IMG/VR virus record: IMGVR_UViG_3300044825_001568
Span: 1-41,299 of that record
DNA length: 41,299 nucleotides
Direction: 5' to 3' (one strand)
Source of the DNA: a virus
How positions within the stretch are numbered: position 1 is the stretch's first letter; the number at the start of each line of letters is the position of its first letter. The notes under the pieces were generated by a model. The model was not told the origin of the DNA. It worked only from the letters and a program-made list of their open reading frames with translations, and did not search any database. The position numbers and the translations under genes were made by a program. Shown here one piece after another: positions 36,945-41,299 of the stretch.

Positions 36945-39100
36945 TGTCAGACGCTGATCTGACCGAGATTCGCGAAGGGTTCCGCGAAGACGACGCGAAC
37001 TGGGCGGACATTCGTGAGGCGCGCGCGGCCGACATCCGCGCGCTGACGCCCGATTCCACCTGGGACGAGAAGGACCGCGCGGCCCGCGAAGAAGCCGGCC
37101 GCCCGTGCTTGTCGTTCGACGAGCTGGGGCAGTACGTTAACCAGCTCGTGAACGACGCTCGCGAGCAGAAGCGCGCGATCGAAGTGAACCCGGCCGGCGA
37201 CGACTCCACCGATGATGTGGCCCGGTTCATCGGGGGCCTCATCCGGCAGATTGAATACCGGAGCAACGCGCAGCTGGCCTACACGCAGATGTTCGACGAC
37301 TGTGCGAGTGGCAGTTACGGATTCTTCCGCATCGTGCCGGAGTTCGTGCAGCAGAAGATCGCCAAGCCGAGTTTGCGCAGCTTCGACCAGGAACTGCTCA
37401 TCAAGCCGGTCCACAACCCGGATCTCATCACGCCCGGCTATTTCACCCGCCCGGACTTCTCCGACTGCACGCGGTTCTGGGTGCATGAAAGCTACTCGCC
37501 GGCCGAGTTCAAGCGGGCGTATCCGAAGGCGAAGACGCAGGACTTCCGCGGGCTCGACCAGGCCGTGGGTGTCGCGTGGTGGGACGGGACGCGGATCATG
37601 GTCCGCGAGTTCTGGGAGCTGAAAACGCGCGTGCGCACGCTCGTCCTGATGCCGCCGCCGCAGCCCGGCGCCGAGCCGATGGCGGTGTGGGAGGACTCGA
37701 TCCCCGAAGACAAGCGCGATGTTCTCGCCGGGGCGCTGAAGACGCGCAAGGTAGACGAGCCGTATGTGTGCCAGACCATCACGAACGGGTTCGAAGTGCT
37801 CGAACACCGAGAGGACTGGCCCGGCCGCTACATCCCGATCGTGGGGTGCGTCGGGAAGGTGTTGTGGACGGACACCGAGCGGCAGATTCTGAGCCTGATT
37901 CGGAACGCGATCGGCCCGCAGCAGCTCTACAACTACTACCGGACGAGCGAAGCCGAGATCGTGGGCATGACGCCGAAGGTGCCGTGGTTCTACTACGATG
38001 GCACGCTCGACACGGTGAACGAAGCGGCTCTGCGCACCTCCAACCAGGTTCCGGTCGGGGCCATCAAGATCAAGGCGCAGCCCGAGGGCTGGAATCCGGC
38101 GCTGGGGCCGGTGCCGTTCCCGTCCCGGCAGATGTATGAGCCGCCGATCATGGCGCTCGAGGCCGGCGCCGAGTCCACGCGGCGATCGATTCAGTCGGCC
38201 ACGGGCACGGGCTTCCTGCCGACTGAGGCGCAGCGGGTCAACCAGAAGAGCGGCGTCGCGCTGCGCGAGATCGCCACGTCGGCGGCCAAAGGCGCCTATC
38301 ACTTCGTCGACCACTACGAGCACGCGCTGAGGCGGGCCGGCGTGATCCTGGTGGATCTCATCCCGCACTACTACGACGCCCCCCGGACGGTCCACGTTCG
38401 CGGGGCGGATGACTCGACGGAACAGGTCCGCATCAACGACCAGAGCGCCCCGGCGCCGAAGCAGTACGGCGGCCAGCCGATCATCCTGAAGCCCGAATAC
38501 GAGTTCGATGTCACGATCTCGACCGGCCCAGGCTACGCGACCGAGCGCGACAAGGCGAGCGAGTTCGGCGACCAGCTCGTGAGCGCGCGGCCGGAGCTGT
38601 TCCAGATTCTCGGCCCGGAGATCATCGCGCTGAAGAACCTCGGCCCCATCGGCGACAAGATGGTGGAACTGCTCAAGGCGATGGCCCCGCCGCAGTTGCA
38701 GAAGCTCCGCAACGGCGACCAGCCGCTGCCGCCCGAAGCGCAACAGGCGATGATGCAGTTGCAGCAGGCGCAGCAGATGATCCAGCAGCTGCAGCGCATC
38801 ATCGAAACCGAGCAGATCAAGGGCCAGGCGGCGCTCGCGGCGAAGCAGCTCGACGGCCAGATCAAGCTCGCGCTGGCCGAGCTGCAGGGCCGGCAGAAGC
38901 TCGAGCTGGAGGCGGTGAAGGTGGCCGCGGCCATCGACACCCGCGAAGACGAGCAGGTGCACGAGATGGCGATGGCCGGCGCGGGGGCCGCGGTGGCTGC
39001 GTCGGCGGCCGAACGCATGGAAGCGCGTGCCCGGCTGGCCGCGTCTACGGCGCATCTTACGGGCGGCGGCGTTCGTCCTGCCGAAGATTCTGCGCCCTAG
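36944..39100 (+). CDS. P22-like portal protein
   Basis: 718 residues from ATG 36944 (P22 gp1 has 725). Conserved features are the N-terminal DLTEIREGFREDDANWADIR, the central segments (DDCASGSYGFFRIVPEF, FTRPDFSDCTRFWVHESYSP), and a long Gln-rich helical C-terminus from about 600 (QQAMMQLQQAQQMIQQLQRI), the barrel of P22 portals. As a dodecamer it forms the DNA entry and exit ring and binds TerL and then the gp4-like adaptor. The start is set by TGATG overlap with the 44-residue gene. Confidence 0.93.
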   Translation: MSDADLTEIREGFREDDANWADIREARAADIRALTPDSTWDEKDRAAREEAGRPCLSFDELGQYVNQLVNDAREQKRAIEVNPAGDDSTDDVARFIGGLIRQIEYRSNAQLAYTQMFDDCASGSYGFFRIVPEFVQQKIAKPSLRSFDQELLIKPVHNPDLITPGYFTRPDFSDCTRFWVHESYSPAEFKRAYPKAKTQDFRGLDQAVGVAWWDGTRIMVREFWELKTRVRTLVLMPPPQPGAEPMAVWEDSIPEDKRDVLAGALKTRKVDEPYVCQTITNGFEVLEHREDWPGRYIPIVGCVGKVLWTDTERQILSLIRNAIGPQQLYNYYRTSEAEIVGMTPKVPWFYYDGTLDTVNEAALRTSNQVPVGAIKIKAQPEGWNPALGPVPFPSRQMYEPPIMALEAGAESTRRSIQSATGTGFLPTEAQRVNQKSGVALREIATSAAKGAYHFVDHYEHALRRAGVILVDLIPHYYDAPRTVHVRGADDSTEQVRINDQSAPAPKQYGGQPIILKPEYEFDVTISTGPGYATERDKASEFGDQLVSARPELFQILGPEIIALKNLGPIGDKMVELLKAMAPPQLQKLRNGDQPLPPEAQQAMMQLQQAQQMIQQLQRIIETEQIKGQAALAAKQLDGQIKLALAELQGRQKLELEAVKVAAAIDTREDEQVHEMAMAGAGAAVAASAAERMEARARLAASTAHLTGGGVRPAEDSAP

Positions 39101-39116
39101 AGTGCGTAATTGCTTG
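39097..39116 (+). repeat. 20-bp direct repeat, copy 2, before scaffold gene
   Basis: Identical to 36758-36777. It begins at the portal stop codon (TAG at 39098-39100) and lies 31 bases before the scaffold start. Confidence 0.9.
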
Positions 39117-39147
39117 ATGCGCGGTCTCCGCGCTCACACACTGGCCC

Positions 39148-40191
39148 GTGATGAGTGATCCGACTCCAGGCGCTGACTCCGCGGCTTCGCCGACCGCACC
39201 GGACTTCTCCGCGTACGAGTCTGCCGCGAACGCGGCGGATGTCGCGCGCGTCTCGCCCCCTCGTGGCGCGAAAGACGCTGACTCGCCCTCAGCCGAGCCT
39301 GACGCTCAGGCCGCGGGAACGCCCGCGGAAGCCGCGGCCTCGGAAGCCGCGCCCCCGTCCGACCCGCCGAAGAAGAACGCCAAGACGCGCGGCCCGGAAC
39401 TGGATGCTGAAATCGCGGATCTCCGCGAAAAGCTCCGGATCCGTGCGGCGCTCCGTGAAGAACTGGCCCAGGCGCCCCGGCCCGCCGCAGATGCCAAGCC
39501 CGCGGAGTCATCGACCGCAAAGCCGACCGTCGCCGAGTGGCAGCGCTACCGACAGCATCCCGACGCCCCGAAAGTCGAAGACTTCGGCGAATACGAAGAC
39601 TTCGTGGCCGCGCAAGCGGTGTTCGTGGCGGATCGCCGATTCGAAGAGCGGCAGGCGCGTGAGCGCGCTGACGCGGAATCGCGCGGGCGGCTGAGCGAGA
39701 CGCAGCAGCACATCACGGGGTTCCACAATCGCCTGAAAGCGGCACGCGAGAAGGATCCGGCCTTCGATTCGAAGATCGATCCCGGCCTGCTCGAAGTGGT
39801 GCCGGCCTTTGCCCTTCGCCCTGGCGAAGCGCTCGGCCCGGCCAACGTGCTGTTGCAGGAGTGCGTGAAATCTGAGGCGGCGCCCGATCTGCTCGCCTAC
39901 TTCTCGACGCAGGAAGGCCAGGCCGCGTGGCAACGCGTGTGCTCGGCGCCGACCCCGGCCGAGATGTTGAAGCGGTTCGGCCGCATCGAAGCGCGGTTCC
40001 TATCGGACGGTGCCCCGGCTGCCCCTGCGGCGGCCATCCCTGTCAGTTCGGCCCCGCCGCCCCCGACGACGCTCGGGACGCGTCCGCCCTCCGCGCCTGA
40101 TCGCGCGGGCGCGGCCGTGAAGGCGGGGGATTTCTCAGCCTACGAGGCCGCCCAGAACGCGGCGGATCTCGCACGGCTGCGCGGGAGATAG
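39148..40191 (+). CDS. Scaffolding protein with duplicated terminal motif
   Basis: 347 residues from GTG 39148 (ATG at 39151 follows directly); no clear ribosome site. P22 scaffold is 303. The Pro/Ala-rich N-terminal 60 residues, a helical middle (REKLRIRAALREELAQA, ERQARERADAESRGRLS) and a basic C-terminus fit an assembly scaffold between portal and coat. Residues 19-34 (DFSAYESAANAADVAR) and 328-343 (DFSAYEAAQNAADLAR) are near-identical copies. In P22 the scaffold C-terminus binds coat, so the C-terminal copy is a candidate coat-binding helix; the role of the N-terminal copy is unknown. Confidence 0.8.
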   Translation: MMSDPTPGADSAASPTAPDFSAYESAANAADVARVSPPRGAKDADSPSAEPDAQAAGTPAEAAASEAAPPSDPPKKNAKTRGPELDAEIADLREKLRIRAALREELAQAPRPAADAKPAESSTAKPTVAEWQRYRQHPDAPKVEDFGEYEDFVAAQAVFVADRRFEERQARERADAESRGRLSETQQHITGFHNRLKAAREKDPAFDSKIDPGLLEVVPAFALRPGEALGPANVLLQECVKSEAAPDLLAYFSTQEGQAAWQRVCSAPTPAEMLKRFGRIEARFLSDGAPAAPAAAIPVSSAPPPPTTLGTRPPSAPDRAGAAVKAGDFSAYEAAQNAADLARLRGR

Positions 40192-40194
40192 CGC

Positions 40195-41299
40195 ATGGCG
40201 CATCAGTTTTCTACCGTCGATTGGGTCGCAATGGAGACCCTGCGGCAGTTCAAGCATCGGTCGGCGATCTTCGCCGCGATGAACCACAAGCACGAGGAAG
40301 AGTTCAAGAAGTCGTTCGCCGTGAACGACACCGTGCGCGTGAAGTTCCCCTGGCAGCCGGTCATCCGCGACGGCATGACCTACACGCCGCAGAACATCGA
40401 GCGTATCGAGACGACGGTCAAGGCTGACCAGCCCTTCGGCATCGACTTCGACTTCGACACGATCGAAATCCTGCTGCGCCGTGAACGCGGCGAAGACCAG
40501 GTGCGCAAGGAGTACATCGAGCCGGCCGGCAAGTATCTGGCGGCCGAGGCCGACAAGCGCGCGGCGAAGTTCGCGGCCGAGAACACCGGGAACATCTTCG
40601 GCGTGCTGCAGACCAACCCGACGACGTTCGACGCGACCAGCGCGGCGGCCCGTCAGCGCTTCGCCGAGCTGGAATCGCTCGACGACGACATGAAGATGTA
40701 CGTCCCGCCGGCCGTGATGCGTGCCATCAAGGGTGGCGCCGATGCGAACCTGACCCGGTTCGGCATCGAGGACGAGATCAAGAAGCTCTACAAGAAGGGC
40801 ATCGTCGGCAAGGCGGATTCGTTCGAGTGGTACGAGTCGATGAGCCTCAAGACGCACACCGCCGGCACCTGGGCGGGGGCCGTGTCGCTCGCGTCGGCGG
40901 TGGCGAACGGCGCCAGCGTGCTCAGCGTGAGCTGCACGAGCGGCGACACCTTCAAGAAGGGCGACGTGATCGGGATCGCGTCGGTCTACCGCGTGAACCG
41001 GTTCACCCGCGAAGTCACGGAAACCACGAACACCAAGACGGTGACGGTGGCGGAAGACGTGACGGCCACGGGCTCGACGGCGACCGTGCCGATCGTGGAG
41101 AAGCTGTACTTCTCCGGCGGCTACCAGAACATCAACGCGCAGCCGGCCGCGTCGGCCACGCTCACGCTCTTCCCCGGCACGGCCTCGCCGAACGGCAAGG
41201 TCGGCAAGCAGGGCCTCGTGTTCGGAGAGAACGCGTTCGCCGGCATCTGTCTCCCGCTGCCGATGCCCGGCAAGGGCGTCGAGAAGGCGAAGCAGTTCA
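40195..41299 (+). CDS. Major capsid (P22-type coat) protein, N-terminal part
   Basis: Start ATG 40195, three bases after the scaffold stop. The reading frame continues at base 1 of the window to 270, giving 415 residues after removing the 127-bp overlap. N-terminal MAHQFSTVDWVAMETLRQFK and the segments RVKFPWQPVIRDG and DFDFDTIEILLRRERGEDQV match the P22 gp5-like HK97-fold coat family (PF11651). Residues about 220-300 (AVANGASVLSVSCTSGDTFK, DVTATGSTATVPI) look like the inserted domain of this family. It builds the T=7 shell with the scaffold. Confidence 0.93.
   Translation, partial: MAHQFSTVDWVAMETLRQFKHRSAIFAAMNHKHEEEFKKSFAVNDTVRVKFPWQPVIRDGMTYTPQNIERIETTVKADQPFGIDFDFDTIEILLRRERGEDQVRKEYIEPAGKYLAAEADKRAAKFAAENTGNIFGVLQTNPTTFDATSAAARQRFAELESLDDDMKMYVPPAVMRAIKGGADANLTRFGIEDEIKKLYKKGIVGKADSFEWYESMSLKTHTAGTWAGAVSLASAVANGASVLSVSCTSGDTFKKGDVIGIASVYRVNRFTREVTETTNTKTVTVAEDVTATGSTATVPIVEKLYFSGGYQNINAQPAASATLTLFPGTASPNGKVGKQGLVFGENAFAGICLPLPMPGKGVEKAKQF
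41173..41299. repeat. Right copy of 127-bp terminal direct repeat (circular contig overlap)
   Basis: Identical to bases 1-127. Removing one copy gives a circular unit of 41,172 bp with an intact coat gene across the join. Confidence 0.97.

Noticed and set aside
36947-39055. 702-residue minus-strand frame opposite the portal gene
   Set aside because: Fully antisense to a confident portal gene, and of shadow-type composition.

Overview
The window is one complete dsDNA bacteriophage genome given as a linearised circle. Bases 1-127 are identical to 41173-41299 and the major capsid gene reads in frame across the junction, so the unit is about 41,172 bp. A terminal repeat of exactly 127 bp is most simply an assembler overlap, not a packaged end. 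The genes are those of a P22-like podovirus: 718-aa portal, scaffold, P22-type coat, gp4- and gp10-like head-tail factors, a set of ejection proteins, and a TerL/TerS pair. DNA is GC-rich with strong G/C preference at third codon positions. I see no integrase, CI-like repressor, DNA or RNA polymerase, tRNA or CRISPR array. The host is not determinable; the GC content and several Sec signal peptides with glutamine at +1 suggest a GC-rich Gram-negative-type bacterium (inference).

Layout on the circle. (A) A control region at 20846-21183 holds a consensus-like rightward promoter and a possible leftward extended -10 promoter. (B) The early operon, 21184-33173, carries small membrane or basic proteins, a Sak4-like ATPase with a PD-(D/E)XK nuclease, an N6-adenine methyltransferase, an O-like replication initiator carrying a repeat array, a helicase-loader-like protein, a C5-cytosine methyltransferase, a VRR-NUC-like protein, and a run of small Cys-rich (zinc-ribbon-like) proteins. 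(C) A second promoter at 33195-33225 opens the late region: small regulators, TerS, TerL, portal, scaffold and coat, then across the junction into gp4/gp10-like factors and ejection proteins (1-9741). (D) A tail-fibre and lysis region follows (9834-20845): fibre with C1q-like tip, holin candidates, M15 endolysin, a secreted TIM-barrel-like protein, and many fibre or adhesin-like proteins. Nearly all genes are on the plus strand and most overlap by 1-4 bases (ATGA, GTGA, TGATG), implying translational coupling.

Most unusual points: six genes of the structural/fibre region encode proteins with clear N-terminal Sec signal peptides; a small antisense two-helix membrane protein sits between the last ejection gene and the first fibre gene, the position and orientation of sieA in P22; start codons lie 5-6 nt downstream of the -10 hexamers at the operon heads, implying leaderless mRNAs; a 59-nt branched RNA fold lies at the end of a zinc-finger gene; and a 20-bp repeat precedes both the portal and scaffold genes.
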